In this document: positions 10,512 to 19,885 of the stretch, in pieces | Numbering within the stretch: the first letter of the stretch is position 1 | Layout of the letters: the number at the start of each line of letters is the position of its first letter | Assembly (NCBI GenBank): GCA_016865035.1 | Contig: CP018227.1 | Coordinates: forward strand, 2,385,501 to 2,449,500 | From: Kordiimonadales bacterium IMCC3096 | GTDB lineage: Bacteria > Pseudomonadota > Alphaproteobacteria > Minwuiales > Minwuiaceae | Direction of reading: 5' to 3' | DNA length: 64,000 nucleotides | Translations under genes and position numbers: made by a program | The notes under the pieces: generated by a model | What the model saw: only the letters and a program-made list of their open reading frames with translations | Databases searched by the model: none | What the model was told of the DNA's origin: nothing

Positions 10512-11519
10512 ATGAAATCCTGCTCGACATCATGCAAGTCCCACCGCTTCTCCGTCGCCCCGATGATGGACTGGACGGACAGGCATGACCGGTACCTGCT
10601 GCGCCTGATCTCGCGGCGGGTGCGGCTCTATACGGAGATGGCGACGACAGGCGCGCTGATCCATGGGCCGCGGGAGCGGTTGCTGCGGTTCGACCCGTCG
10701 GAGCATCCGGTGGCGCTGCAGCTTGGCGGCTCGGATGCCGCTGATCTCGCGGACTGTGCGGCGATGGGCGCGGATGCGGGCTACGACGAGATCAACCTGA
10801 ATTGCGGCTGTCCCTCCGACCGTGTGCAGAATGGCGCTTTCGGCGCGGTCCTGATGCGAAATGCAAGACATGTCGCGGAATGTGTCGCGGCGATGAAGGC
10901 GCGTGTCCCGGTTCCGGTCACCGTCAAATGCCGGATCGGCGTTGATGAGCAGGAACCGGAGGAGGTGCTGCCGGACTTCGTGCGCCGGGTGGCGGATGCA
11001 GGTGCTGACGCGGTGATCGTGCATGCGCGCAAGGCATGGCTCTCGGGTCTCAGCCCGAAGGAGAACCGCGATGTGCCGCCGCTGGACTATGGTCTGGTGC
11101 ATCGGCTGAAGGAGGGCTTTCCCAAGCTTCCAATCATCCTGAATGGCGGGCTGGAAACGCTGGACGCGGCGGCGGCGCACATGGACCGCCTGGATGGCGT
11201 CATGCTGGGCCGGGCCGCCTATCACCGGCCCATGCTGCTGGCGGAGGTGGATCGGCGCTTCTTTGGTGAGGCGACACCGCCACCGGATCTGGCAACCGTC
11301 ATCGAGGGCTATCTGGAGCATGTCGAGCGCGAGATGCTGTCGGGCACTCCGCTGCCGCACATGACCCGCCACATGCTGGGACTGGCGCATGGCCTGTCCG
11401 GCGCCAGAACCTTCCGCCGGATTCTGGGCGAGGAGTCCCGTCAGCCCGGCGCGGGGCCGGAAACGATCCGCCGTGCGCTTGCTGCAGTAGATGTCACGTC
11501 AGCCCCGGTGGCTGCCTGA
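10512..11519 (+). CDS. dusA: tRNA-dihydrouridine synthase A
   Basis: An FMN-dependent enzyme reducing uridines in the tRNA D-loop (U20/U20a for DusA). It is 335 residues long, standard for the family. The N-terminus has FSVAPMMDWTDRHDRY, the active-site cysteine is C100 in INLNCGCPSDRVQNGAFG, and the FMN phosphate-binding segments VTVKCRIGVD, VIVHARKAWLSGLSPKENR and ILNGG are all present. The KAWLSGLSPKENR insertion is characteristic of the DusA subgroup. There is a 160-bp gap before it in which I see no other gene. Confidence 0.95.
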   Translation: MKSCSTSCKSHRFSVAPMMDWTDRHDRYLLRLISRRVRLYTEMATTGALIHGPRERLLRFDPSEHPVALQLGGSDAADLADCAAMGADAGYDEINLNCGCPSDRVQNGAFGAVLMRNARHVAECVAAMKARVPVPVTVKCRIGVDEQEPEEVLPDFVRRVADAGADAVIVHARKAWLSGLSPKENRDVPPLDYGLVHRLKEGFPKLPIILNGGLETLDAAAAHMDRLDGVMLGRAAYHRPMLLAEVDRRFFGEATPPPDLATVIEGYLEHVEREMLSGTPLPHMTRHMLGLAHGLSGARTFRRILGEESRQPGAGPETIRRALAAVDVTSAPVAA

Positions 11520-11617
11520 GCAAGGCCTGACTTTCCGAACGCAGACCGAAACTGCAATGTGGCCCGCGTCTTGCCTAGTGTTATGGTGCAACGAAGTCTC
11601 CGGAGGGACGACAGGAC

Positions 11618-12529
11618 ATGTCAGCACTGAACGACACATCAACGGTTGGCATCCGCCGCAGCCTGAACACGCCGCCCGTTGGCAGGGCTCGGCGTGGTGG
11701 CTCGGGGCAGAAGAAGGCGCCCGCTGATCGTGCTGCACCCGGGGCGGCCGGGGCGGAGAAGCCCGCAGCGCCGGCCCGGACTGCCGAGCCGGCTTCCGCC
11801 AAGGCTCCCGAGACCGGCAACGTCGATACCAGCCTGCGCGACCGGATCAACCGTCTGTCAACGGCCCGTACCAACCTGCTGCGCCGAAGGGGGACACGTG
11901 TTCCCGCCGAGGAGCCTGTGACGACTGCCACGGCGCCGCAGATGCACCCGATGGAGTCAGCCCCGCCGGAGGCCGTTCCGGCTTTCGATTTGCCTGAAGA
12001 CGTCGAGATCGAGACAACGACCGGGGAGATCGTGGGGGAGGTTGATCTGACCCGTCCCGTGACGGCCCCGTCATATCCTGACGAAGAACGGCACCCGCCC
12101 AGGGAGAGCGCCGTATCGCACCCGCGCCAGTCCGCACGCCGCCGAAGCGCGGATGACCAGCAGGAAGCGCCCCGGAACACCGCCGCTGCCGATGCGTCAG
12201 GCTTGCCGGCGACACGGCGCGGCAGTGCACCGGATGTGGCGCGGAGTGCTGTCCGGGAAGTCGCCGGATCGGGCCGCGCTGATGCGTCCGCGATGAAGTC
12301 GGAGGTCGAGACCCTGCGTCGGGAGATTGCCGACCTGCGCCGCGAGATACGCGACCTGCGTGAGGCGGGACCCGGTGGGCTGGGCCCCGTGGAGCGAGCG
12401 GTTCAGCGACTGTCGCAGCGCATGGACCGGCTTGATGGCGGGGCGCAGCCGCTGATTGCGGATGGCCAGCTTGAAATGCGGAAACCGAAGCGTTCCGGTT
12501 TTCTGGGGTTCTTCAGCGGTCGTCGCTGA
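11618..12529 (+). CDS. Hypothetical Ala/Pro/Arg-rich protein with C-terminal coiled coil
   Basis: A 303-residue protein I do not recognise. Residues 1-210 are low-complexity and probably disordered (rich in Ala, Pro, Arg, Ser, Glu, Thr). Residues 225-260 form a heptad-like coiled coil (VETLRREIADLRREIRDLRE). The end is a short basic tail with hydrophobic residues (KPKRSGFLGFFSGRR) that could bind membrane or a partner. There is no signal peptide. It ends 14 bp before the convergent histidine kinase gene. Translation is supported by a CGGAGGGACG ribosome site and a consistent codon pattern. A scaffold or polar-organising role is speculation. Confidence 0.65.
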   Translation: MSALNDTSTVGIRRSLNTPPVGRARRGGSGQKKAPADRAAPGAAGAEKPAAPARTAEPASAKAPETGNVDTSLRDRINRLSTARTNLLRRRGTRVPAEEPVTTATAPQMHPMESAPPEAVPAFDLPEDVEIETTTGEIVGEVDLTRPVTAPSYPDEERHPPRESAVSHPRQSARRRSADDQQEAPRNTAAADASGLPATRRGSAPDVARSAVREVAGSGRADASAMKSEVETLRREIADLRREIRDLREAGPGGLGPVERAVQRLSQRMDRLDGGAQPLIADGQLEMRKPKRSGFLGFFSGRR

Positions 12530-12543
12530 CCACGTCCGTGCGC

Positions 12544-13740
12544 TCAGGACTGTCCCCGTGGGGACAGGACACGATCGACAGGCAGCAGGATGCTGGCAGA
12601 GGTGCCTTCGCCTGGTGTGCTGACCAGTTCGAGAGTGCCGCCGTGCAACTGACAGAGATTCTCCGCGATATTGAGGCCCAGTCCGGTGCCTTCATGATCG
12701 CGGGTGGTGTGATTGGCGGCCTGTCCGAACGGCTGCATCGCCAGTTCCAGTTCCACTGGTGTCAAGCCGATACCCGTGTCAGTCACCGTGATCGCGAAAC
12801 GATCATCCGCGAACCCGGCAGTGACGGTGACCCTGCCGCCCGCATCGCTGAATTTCACGGCATTGGACAGCAGGTTCACCAGTACCTGACTCAACCGCCT
12901 TTCGTCGCATCGCAGCATGACATCCGGTGCTTCATCAGCCGGGCACAGCTCCACATCTGACCGATTGGCCTGTGGCCGGACGTTGTTCATTGCGGCATCG
13001 ACGAGTTCACACAGCGGGACCACATCGGTCGCGAGTTCGATCTGTCGGGACTCCACCTTGGCGATGTCCAGGATGTCGCTGATTATTCCCAGCAGGTGGC
13101 GACCGCTCTGGCGAATGTCGGCGGCATATTCCGAATAGCGTTCGTTGCCGATGGGGCCTGCGATCTGCTGCTCGATAAGCTCCGCGAAACCGATGATGGC
13201 GTTCAGCGGCGTGCGCAGTTCGTGGCTCATGTTGGCCAGGAAGGCGGTCTTGGCCTGGTTGGCCTGCTCTGCCTCTTCCTTGGCCTCCATCAGCTGCTTC
13301 TCGGTCATGATCTCCCGCGTCGCATCGCGACCGCTGCCGCGATAGCCTGCGAACCGGCCATCGGTGTCGAACACCGGTGTCCCGCTGATCGAGACATAGA
13401 CCTTGCCCTTGCGGGGATGCATGCGGGGGTGGACGAAGTCGCGAAAGGGTTCATGGGCTTCCAGTTGCGCGACGTGGTTCCACCAGTCGGCCAGCGACGT
13501 CACATCATCGGTAACCGGGTCGCCCTGTTCCAGCATCTCCCGTCTGCTGTACCCCAGCAGGGCGCGCGGTGAGACGCCGGTGACTTCCTCGAACTGATCA
13601 GAGAACCAGCAGAACCTCAGCGCGGAGTCCATCTCCCAGAACCAGTCCGTTCCTGCCCATGCAAAGTCCAGCAGACGCCGGTCGGTACTGTAGGGCGCCG
13701 GAATCTCCGAGGACGATTTGGTTGATGACTCAGGGGACAT
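12544..13740 (-). CDS. PAS-domain sensor histidine kinase, soluble
   Basis: A 398-residue cytoplasmic sensor kinase. Residues 25-140 form a PAS/PAC domain (WAGTDWFWEMDSALRFCWFS, YRGSGRDATREI). A linker helix leads to the HisKA dimerisation domain with the phospho-acceptor H173 in ANMSHELRTPLNAIIGFAEL. The HATPase domain has N (LVNLLSNAVKFS), G1 (DTGIG), F (MQPFGQA) and G2 (GTGLGLNIA) boxes. The HisKA region resembles the DivJ/PleC/PdhS-type kinases of alphaproteobacteria. No response regulator is adjacent. Two further kinases with the same RTPLNAIIGF box occur at 42.5-45.5 kb. Confidence 0.9.
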   Translation of the reverse strand: MSPESSTKSSSEIPAPYSTDRRLLDFAWAGTDWFWEMDSALRFCWFSDQFEEVTGVSPRALLGYSRREMLEQGDPVTDDVTSLADWWNHVAQLEAHEPFRDFVHPRMHPRKGKVYVSISGTPVFDTDGRFAGYRGSGRDATREIMTEKQLMEAKEEAEQANQAKTAFLANMSHELRTPLNAIIGFAELIEQQIAGPIGNERYSEYAADIRQSGRHLLGIISDILDIAKVESRQIELATDVVPLCELVDAAMNNVRPQANRSDVELCPADEAPDVMLRCDERRLSQVLVNLLSNAVKFSDAGGRVTVTAGFADDRFAITVTDTGIGLTPVELELAMQPFGQAANHTTRDHEGTGLGLNIAENLCQLHGGTLELVSTPGEGTSASILLPVDRVLSPRGQS

Positions 13741-13857
13741 GACTGATGCGCGCGAACCGCTCCTCTTGGCTGGAGATTTCGTTGAAACTGCTTTCCTTGC
13801 GTCAACTCCTGTATAGTCTATCTGATCCTACAAAACTGTTAATTGTGGATCTGTGAC

Positions 13858-14784
13858 TTACGCATGGTTTGCCCCATAATAGAGTCCCACGGTGTGGCGC
13901 GCCTCCGCGAAGAACAGCCATCGCTCCAGGAATGCTCCCAGCAGGAAGAGGCCGGTGGCCAGGGCCGCCGGGATGGGCACATCCGTGACGCCGAGGATCA
14001 GGGACACCAGCAGCGCCGCCAATGGCACGGCCAGAAGTCCCTGCGAGATCCGTCGCAGCCGCGCCGCGTGGTTTCGTGCGACCCGGAAGCCCATTTCCTC
14101 GGTCAGCCAGTTCTCGGTCACATGCGGTCGCTCGAACAGGCTGACGTCGCCGGGCTGTCCCAGTCCGGTTGCCGTCGCGACCGTCGATGCCGAGGGCGCG
14201 GCCAGATTGCGCCACCAGAGATGCTTCGTTGCCATCAGTCCGACCAGTGCCAGCGCGATGACCAGGCTGACCGGCATCGGGACAGGGGTGCCGACAATGG
14301 TCTGCAAGGCAACGCAGAATGCCCCGCCCCCGGTGAGGGCGGCCAGCAGGTAGACCACGCTGGTCATGGGCGTGGCCCAGGCGCGCACGGCCCGGATGGT
14401 CTGATAGATCATGCCGGTGCAGAACACGGTGAGCATTGATCCGACTGCGGCAAGCACTGCCGCGACGTGCCAGTGACGCCCCTCGATGAACAGTCCCCAG
14501 AACACGACGAGCAGTGGCAGATAGGTCGCCAGAGCCGCGATTCCTTCGCGACTGAGCCAGCTTGTCCGCCACTGACTGAGGGCGAAACGTGCCCGGGCGG
14601 GCGACTTCAGATGCAGGGTGGAACTGAGCAGCCCCGCACTGATCATGACGAAGGCGAGCGGGTAGCCGAGCCGCGCCAATGCGAGGTCGGGCTGCAGCAG
14701 GGCGTTCAGGGCCAGCCAGACCACCAGCCCGTAGCCGGTTCCCGACAGCACCGTGAAACAGATGACGGAGAATGCCGGCTTCAT
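13858..14784 (-). CDS. soeC: DmsC/SoeC-type membrane anchor subunit
   Basis: A 308-residue integral membrane protein with about eight hydrophobic helices (for example FSVICFTVLSGTGYGLVVWL near the start and VSLVIALALVGLMATKHLW). It matches the DmsC anchor family, which binds the iron-sulfur/molybdenum subunits and passes electrons to or from the quinone pool. Its start ATG overlaps the stop of the ferredoxin subunit by 4 bp (ATGA), so translation is coupled. With the two upstream genes it forms a three-subunit membrane oxidoreductase. The substrate assignment, sulfite, rests on the catalytic subunit. Confidence 0.8.
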   Translation of the reverse strand: MKPAFSVICFTVLSGTGYGLVVWLALNALLQPDLALARLGYPLAFVMISAGLLSSTLHLKSPARARFALSQWRTSWLSREGIAALATYLPLLVVFWGLFIEGRHWHVAAVLAAVGSMLTVFCTGMIYQTIRAVRAWATPMTSVVYLLAALTGGGAFCVALQTIVGTPVPMPVSLVIALALVGLMATKHLWWRNLAAPSASTVATATGLGQPGDVSLFERPHVTENWLTEEMGFRVARNHAARLRRISQGLLAVPLAALLVSLILGVTDVPIPAALATGLFLLGAFLERWLFFAEARHTVGLYYGANHA

Positions 14785-15515
14785 GGCAGCTTCTCCAGCG
14801 CGCCGTCGAGCCACTTCCAGAACCCTGTCAGCGGCGGGCCGTCATCCGCCGAGCGTGCCAGCGTCGGCAGGACCGTGCGCTCCCGCGGTGGCAGGTACTT
14901 GTTGACCGGGCGTGTGGCCTGTTCCGGCATCAGGTCATAGCCGCCGCGCGCCGCGACCAGCAGGCTGACCTCCGAGTCCGGATCGGCGAAGTCTCCGAAA
15001 TGGCGGGCGCTGGAGGGGCAGGTGCGCACGCAGGCGGGAATCCGGTCTTCCTCAGGCAGGTCCTCGCTGTAGATGCGGTCCACGCAGAGGGTGCATTTCT
15101 TCATGACCCCGGCCACCGGGTCCATTTCGCGCGCGCCGTAGGGACAGGCCCAGGCACACAGGCCGCAGCCCATGCAGCGGTCTTCGTCCACCAGAACGAT
15201 CCCGTCCTCGGTGCGCTTCAGAGAGGCGCCGGTGGGGCAGACCGTGACGCAGGGCGCGTCGTCGCAATGCAGGCAGGACTTGGGAAAATGCACCAGCCGG
15301 GCATCATCCCCGTCCGTCACCTCGAAACTGTGGATACGGTTCAGCCAGGTGCCGGAGACATCCGCGCCGTAGGGATCCGTGTCCGAGAGCGGTGAGAGAT
15401 CGCCACCCGTGTTCCATTCCTTGCAGTTCACGGCGCAGGCATGACAGCCGACGCAGGTGTCGAGATCGATCACCAGCCCCAGTTTCTTTTCCGTATGTGC
15501 AGGCAGGGCGGTCAT
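14781..15515 (-). CDS. soeB: Four-cluster ferredoxin subunit (SoeB/DmsB-like)
   Basis: A 244-residue electron-transfer subunit from ATG 15515; longer in-frame starts are ignored because this ATG overlaps the soeA stop (ATGA). It has four cysteine motifs for [4Fe-4S] clusters: CVGCHACAVNCKEWN, CLHCDDAPCVTVCPTGA, CMGCGLCAWACPYGA, and CTLCVDRI paired with ACVRTCPSSA. There is no export signal, so like its partner it should face the cytoplasm. It carries electrons between the molybdenum centre and the membrane anchor. Confidence 0.88.
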   Translation of the reverse strand: MTALPAHTEKKLGLVIDLDTCVGCHACAVNCKEWNTGGDLSPLSDTDPYGADVSGTWLNRIHSFEVTDGDDARLVHFPKSCLHCDDAPCVTVCPTGASLKRTEDGIVLVDEDRCMGCGLCAWACPYGAREMDPVAGVMKKCTLCVDRIYSEDLPEEDRIPACVRTCPSSARHFGDFADPDSEVSLLVAARGGYDLMPEQATRPVNKYLPPRERTVLPTLARSADDGPPLTGFWKWLDGALEKLP

Positions 15516-18376
15516 GTGCGTCGGGTCCTGTCCGGGTGCCAGGCGCTGGCCGCCGGTTGCGGCGGTGCGCCATCCAGGGGTGGCTGCGCCGCGAAACGCG
15601 GCATGGTGCGCGCCGTATCGCCGTCCCGCACCTTCTCCAGCCGGACCCGCAGGTCGAACCATGCGGCCTGCCCGGTGATCGGGTCCGAGTTGGCGTGACG
15701 CTGACCGTCACCCCGGTCGGGCAGAAGTTCATGGATCAGGTGGTTGAGCAGAAACCCCTTCTCGGCCTCCGGCGCGTCGGGGCTGAGGTTCCAGGCGCCG
15801 GATCGCTTGCCGATCGCGTTCCAGGTCCAGATCGTGCGGTCATTGACGGCGGCCATGCGCTTGACCGGCACGCGGATGCGCCCATGGTGAGAGACGACGT
15901 CGACAAGGTCACCGTCCGCCAGTTCCATCTCATCGAACAGGCCCGCCGGAATGTGCATCGCGTTCGCGGTGTGGATCTGGCGCAGCCAGGCATTCTGCGA
16001 CCCCCAGCTGTGGTACATCGCCATGGGTCGCTGGGTCAGGGCGTGCAGGGGGAAGTCCGCATCCTCGATTCCTTCCCCTTCGAACGGCGGATACCAGCGG
16101 GGCAGGGGGGTGAAGGTGTCCGCAATGCGCTGCCGCAGATGCTCCGGGGGCTGGCGGTCGCCGTGACCCAGTGCCGCCAGCCGGAACTTCTGCAACGGCT
16201 CCAGATAGAGCTGGAACGTCACCGGCGCGGGCTTGTCGAAGAATCCCATCTCCACGGCGAAGTCCTGATAGGCCCGGTTGGCAAACTTGTAGAACCGCGC
16301 TTCCTCCGGGATCTCCCGGCTCCAGAAACTGCCGTTGGCGATGTAGCGGTCAAGCTGGTCCGGGTTGATGTCGCCGCGGCCCGCACTCATGCCGTCGGTA
16401 CCCCGGAAACCGGCGAGTGGGCCGATGCCGGGCTTGCGCAGGTGATTGACCATGTAGTCGGCATAATCGTCATAGGTCGGCGCCCCGTCCTCCCCGACGA
16501 AGCCGGGCAGGCCCAGTCGGGCACCCAGGTCGATCAGCACGCTCTGGAATCCGCGCACGTCCCTGTCGGGTTCGATCACCGGCCAGCGGATGGCATCTGC
16601 CACCATGTCCGGCTCCGCGATCGGCCGATCAAGCAGGGAAATGCAGTCGTGCCGTTCCAGATAGGTCGTGTCGGGCAGCACAAGGTCGGCATAGGCCACC
16701 ATCTCCGAGGCATAGGCATCGGAATAGATGATCTTCGGGATCACGTAGTTCCCGTCATCATCCGTGGCGGTCAGCATCTCCATGGTACCCGCCGTGTTCA
16801 TCGACGAATTCCAGGCCATGTTGGCCATGTAGAGGAACAGGACATCGACCGGATAGGGATCGCGGTTGAAGGCATTGGCGATGACCATGTGCATCATGCC
16901 ATGGGCCGACAGGGGCGCGTCCCAGGAGAACGCCTTGTCGATGCGGATGGCCTTGCCGTCATCGTCCAGCAGCAGATCCTCCGGCCCGCGCGGGAATCCG
17001 AGGTGCGGCCCGGCCAGCGGCTGGTTGGGCAGGATGCGCCCCGAGACGCCCGCCCCGGTGGGCTTCGGATGCACGTCCACCGGTTTCGGATAGGGAGGTT
17101 CGAACCTGAATCCGCCCGGACAGTCGACCGCGCCGATCAGCACCTGCAGCAGATGCAGTGCCCGGCAGGTCTGGAAACCGTTCGAGTGGGCAGAGATGCC
17201 GCGCATGGCATGAAATGCCACCGGACGACCGGTGAAGCCGTCATGCTGCTCCCCATCCATGTCCGTCCAGGGCTGGTCGATGCGGATCTCCTCCTCGAAC
17301 GCAACCCGGCCGATCTCCGCTGCCAGGGCACGGATACGGTCCGCGCTGATCCCGGTCTCTCCCGCCACGGCCTCCGGCGCATATGCCGGGTCCAGCGCGG
17401 TCTCGGCGATCAGCTCGAACGAGGGCCGGGCGCTGCCGCCTTCCGGCAGTTCCAGGCGGCCCTTCAGGGCGGGGCGCTTCGTGGCAGTGACCGGTTCTCC
17501 GCTGTCACGATCCAGCATCAGCGGCTTGCCGTCGGCGTCGCGCAGGAACAGGCCGTCATCGGCGGCACCAGGACGGTCGATGACCAGCCAGGCGGCGTTG
17601 GAATAGCGCATCAGATAGTCCAGATCGACGCGCCCGTTACGCATCAGCTCGTGGATCAGACTGAGCACCAGCAGCCCGTCAGTGCCGGGGCGGATACCGA
17701 ACCAGTCGTCGGCCACCGCCGAATAGCCGGTGCGGATCGGGTTGACCGAAACGACGCGGACACCGCGCTGCTTCAGCTTAGCGATGCCGGCCTTGATCGG
17801 ATTGGAATCATGGTCCTCCGCCACGCCGAACAGCAGGAACAGCTTCGTGCGGTCCCAGTCCGGCTGGCCGAACTCCCAGAACGCGCCACCAATGGTATAG
17901 ATGCCGGCCGTGGCCATGTTGACGGAGCAGAAGCCGCCATGGGCGGCATAGTTCGGGGTGCCGAACTGCTGCGCCCAGAAGCTGGTCAGTGACTGGCTCT
18001 GGTCGCGACCGGTGAAGAAGGCCAGGCGCTTCGGGCTGGTGGCGCGGGCGCGGGCCAGCCAGGCGGTGGCCATGTCCAGCGCTTCCTCCCACTCGATCTG
18101 CTCGAACCGGTTCTCGCCGCGCTTGCCGACACGCTTCAGCGGCTTGCGCAGGCGGGCGGGGGAGTAATGCTGCATGATGCCCGCAGAACCCTTGGCGCAC
18201 AGCACGCCCTTGTTCACCGGGTGGTCGCGGTTGCCACCGATATAGCGGACCTGGTCGCCTTCCAGATGGACATCGATGCCACAACGGCAGGCACACATGT
18301 AACAGGTCGTCTTCTCGACCCGCCGTTCTGCGCCGGACCCAGGGGTCGTCGGCTTGTGTTCGGAGGGTGCGTTCAC
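15512..18376 (-). CDS. soeA: Molybdopterin oxidoreductase, probable sulfite dehydrogenase (quinone) SoeA
   Basis: A 954-residue molybdo-bis-guanine-dinucleotide enzyme. The N-terminus binds a [4Fe-4S] cluster (TTCYMCACRCGIDVH, with the fourth Cys in GVLCAKGSAG). The likely Mo ligand is Cys in HGGFCSVNMATAG, as in the PsrA/TtrA/SoeA branch rather than the Ser of DmsA. No twin-arginine leader is present, which fits SoeA, the cytoplasm-facing quinone-reducing sulfite dehydrogenase of purple sulfur and marine alphaproteobacteria. The CYMCACRCGI start and overlapping A-B-C order match what I know of SoeABC. It would oxidise sulfite to sulfate. A different sulfur or arsenic oxyanion substrate remains possible. 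Confidence 0.72.
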   Translation of the reverse strand: MNAPSEHKPTTPGSGAERRVEKTTCYMCACRCGIDVHLEGDQVRYIGGNRDHPVNKGVLCAKGSAGIMQHYSPARLRKPLKRVGKRGENRFEQIEWEEALDMATAWLARARATSPKRLAFFTGRDQSQSLTSFWAQQFGTPNYAAHGGFCSVNMATAGIYTIGGAFWEFGQPDWDRTKLFLLFGVAEDHDSNPIKAGIAKLKQRGVRVVSVNPIRTGYSAVADDWFGIRPGTDGLLVLSLIHELMRNGRVDLDYLMRYSNAAWLVIDRPGAADDGLFLRDADGKPLMLDRDSGEPVTATKRPALKGRLELPEGGSARPSFELIAETALDPAYAPEAVAGETGISADRIRALAAEIGRVAFEEEIRIDQPWTDMDGEQHDGFTGRPVAFHAMRGISAHSNGFQTCRALHLLQVLIGAVDCPGGFRFEPPYPKPVDVHPKPTGAGVSGRILPNQPLAGPHLGFPRGPEDLLLDDDGKAIRIDKAFSWDAPLSAHGMMHMVIANAFNRDPYPVDVLFLYMANMAWNSSMNTAGTMEMLTATDDDGNYVIPKIIYSDAYASEMVAYADLVLPDTTYLERHDCISLLDRPIAEPDMVADAIRWPVIEPDRDVRGFQSVLIDLGARLGLPGFVGEDGAPTYDDYADYMVNHLRKPGIGPLAGFRGTDGMSAGRGDINPDQLDRYIANGSFWSREIPEEARFYKFANRAYQDFAVEMGFFDKPAPVTFQLYLEPLQKFRLAALGHGDRQPPEHLRQRIADTFTPLPRWYPPFEGEGIEDADFPLHALTQRPMAMYHSWGSQNAWLRQIHTANAMHIPAGLFDEMELADGDLVDVVSHHGRIRVPVKRMAAVNDRTIWTWNAIGKRSGAWNLSPDAPEAEKGFLLNHLIHELLPDRGDGQRHANSDPITGQAAWFDLRVRLEKVRDGDTARTMPRFAAQPPLDGAPPQPAASAWHPDRTRRT

Positions 18377-18417
18377 GGTGTCTCCCTAACGGCCACGCGG
18401 CGGGTTTCGCAGCGATT

Positions 18418-18436
18418 CAGGGTATTTGACACCCTG
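18418..18436. promoter_or_regulatory. Inverted repeat in the soeA / thiolase divergent region
   Basis: CAGGGT-N7-ACCCTG, a perfect 6-bp dyad with a 7-bp centre, 42 bp upstream of the soeA start codon within the 242-bp divergent promoter region (18377-18618). It is a plausible operator for soeABC. No regulator gene is adjacent, so the binding protein is unknown. Confidence 0.35.
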
Positions 18437-18618
18437 CCGGTGGAGTTTGGACGAAGCAGCGGGCCGGACGCAAGGCAGTGGCTCCCATGGCAGGCATTCG
18501 CGAGGCCACGGACCAAGGCGCAATTCGGTTTTGTCCCGGACGACAGGCCGCGCTATGTTCCGCGCAGCAACTGACGCTGAACGACAGGACCTGTCACAGA
18601 AACAAGGGGAGATCACTC

Positions 18619-19803
18619 ATGGCTGATGCAGTCATCGTTTCAACCGCCCGGACGCCGATCGGCAAGGCGTTCCGTGGTGCGTTCAACAATACCGGTGGCG
18701 CCGAGATGGGCGGCCATGTGGTGAAGCACGCCGTGGAGCGTGCGGGCATCGAAGGCGCGGAAGTCGAGGACGTGCTGATGGGCTGCGCCAATCCGGAAGG
18801 CACCACCGGCGGCAACATCGCCCGCCAGATCGCGCTGCGTGCGGGTCTTCCCGTCAATGTGCCGGGTGCCACGGTCAACCGCTTCTGCTCCTCCGGTCTG
18901 CAGACCATCGCCATGGCGAGCCAGCGGATCATCGCCGACGAGGCCGATGTGCTGGTCGCCGGTGGCCTGGAGTCGGTCAGCCTGGTGCAGAACGAACATG
19001 CCAACCGCTACCGTTCCAAGGACGAGTGGCTGGAGAAGACCCACCCGGGCATCTACTACTCGATGATCCAGACGGCGGAAGTCGTGGCCAACCGCTATGG
19101 CGTAAGCCGTGAGTATCAGGACGAGTACGGTCTGCAGTCGCAGATGCGCACCGCCGCGGGCCAGCAGGCCGGCAAGTTCGATGACGAGATCGTGCCGATG
19201 ACCACGACCAAGATCGCCACCGACAAGCAGACCGGCGAGACCTCCGAGGTTCAGGTGACCCTGGACAAGGACGAGGGCAATCGCGCCGACACCAACATGG
19301 AAGGCCTGTCCTCCCTGAAGCCGGTGATCGGTGACAATGGCTTCATCACGGCCGGCAATGCCTCGCAGCTTTCCGACGGTGCCTCCGCTGCCGTGGTCAT
19401 GAACGCCAAGGTCGCCGAGCAGAAGGGTCTGCAGCCGCTGGGCATCTTCCGTGGCTTTGCCGTTGCGGGTCTGGAGCCGGACGAGATGGGCATCGGCCCG
19501 ATCTATGCCGTGCCGAAGCTGCTGCAGCGTACCGGTCTGAAGATGGACGACATCGACCTCTGGGAACTGAACGAGGCCTTCGCGGTGCAGGTCCTGTATT
19601 CGCGCGACAAGCTGGGCATTCCCAACGAGATCCTGAACGTCAACGGCGGCGCGATCTCCATCGGTCACCCCTTCGGCATGTCCGGTGCCCGCATGGTCGG
19701 CCACGCCCTGATCGAGGGCAAGCGTCGCGGCTCCAAGTACGTCGTCTGCACCATGTGCATCGGCGGCGGTCAGGGGGCCGCGGGCCTGTTCGAGGTCGCG
19801 TGA
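18619..19803 (+). CDS. Acetyl-CoA C-acyltransferase (thiolase II family)
   Basis: A 394-residue thiolase that cleaves 3-ketoacyl-CoA with CoA in beta-oxidation, or condenses acetyl-CoA. The nucleophile C90 is in [15 protein letters not shown], the catalytic His in [17 protein letters not shown], and the second Cys in [13 protein letters not shown]. The start ATG 18619 has an AGGGGAGA ribosome site; an upstream in-frame start at 18478 would add unrelated sequence. Chain-length preference cannot be read. It stands alone rather than in a fadBA pair, though acyl-CoA synthetase and enoyl-CoA hydratase genes occur elsewhere in the window. Confidence 0.93.
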   Translation: MADAVIVSTARTPIGKAFRGAFNNTGGAEMGGHVVKHAVERAGIEGAEVEDVLMGCANPEGTTGGNIARQIALRAGLPVNVPGATVNRFCSSGLQTIAMASQRIIADEADVLVAGGLESVSLVQNEHANRYRSKDEWLEKTHPGIYYSMIQTAEVVANRYGVSREYQDEYGLQSQMRTAAGQQAGKFDDEIVPMTTTKIATDKQTGETSEVQVTLDKDEGNRADTNMEGLSSLKPVIGDNGFITAGNASQLSDGASAAVVMNAKVAEQKGLQPLGIFRGFAVAGLEPDEMGIGPIYAVPKLLQRTGLKMDDIDLWELNEAFAVQVLYSRDKLGIPNEILNVNGGAISIGHPFGMSGARMVGHALIEGKRRGSKYVVCTMCIGGGQGAAGLFEVA

Positions 19804-19812
19804 TCTGACTGA

Positions 19813-19834
19813 CCCGGACGCCTCCGGGCGTCTG
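19813..19834 (+). terminator. Hairpin after the thiolase gene
   Basis: CCGGACGCC pairs with GGCGTCTGG (one G-T pair) around a TCCG loop, 11 bp past the thiolase stop. There is no clear T run. It is a possible terminator between convergent genes. Confidence 0.45.
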
Positions 19835-19885
19835 GCCGAACGAGTAGAGGAAGGGGCGGTGTCCGCAGGGATGCCGCACCTTCTT

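Noticed and set aside
15392-17992. 866-codon plus-strand frame opposite soeA
   Set aside because: Antisense shadow of a well-recognised molybdopterin enzyme; composition is random-like.
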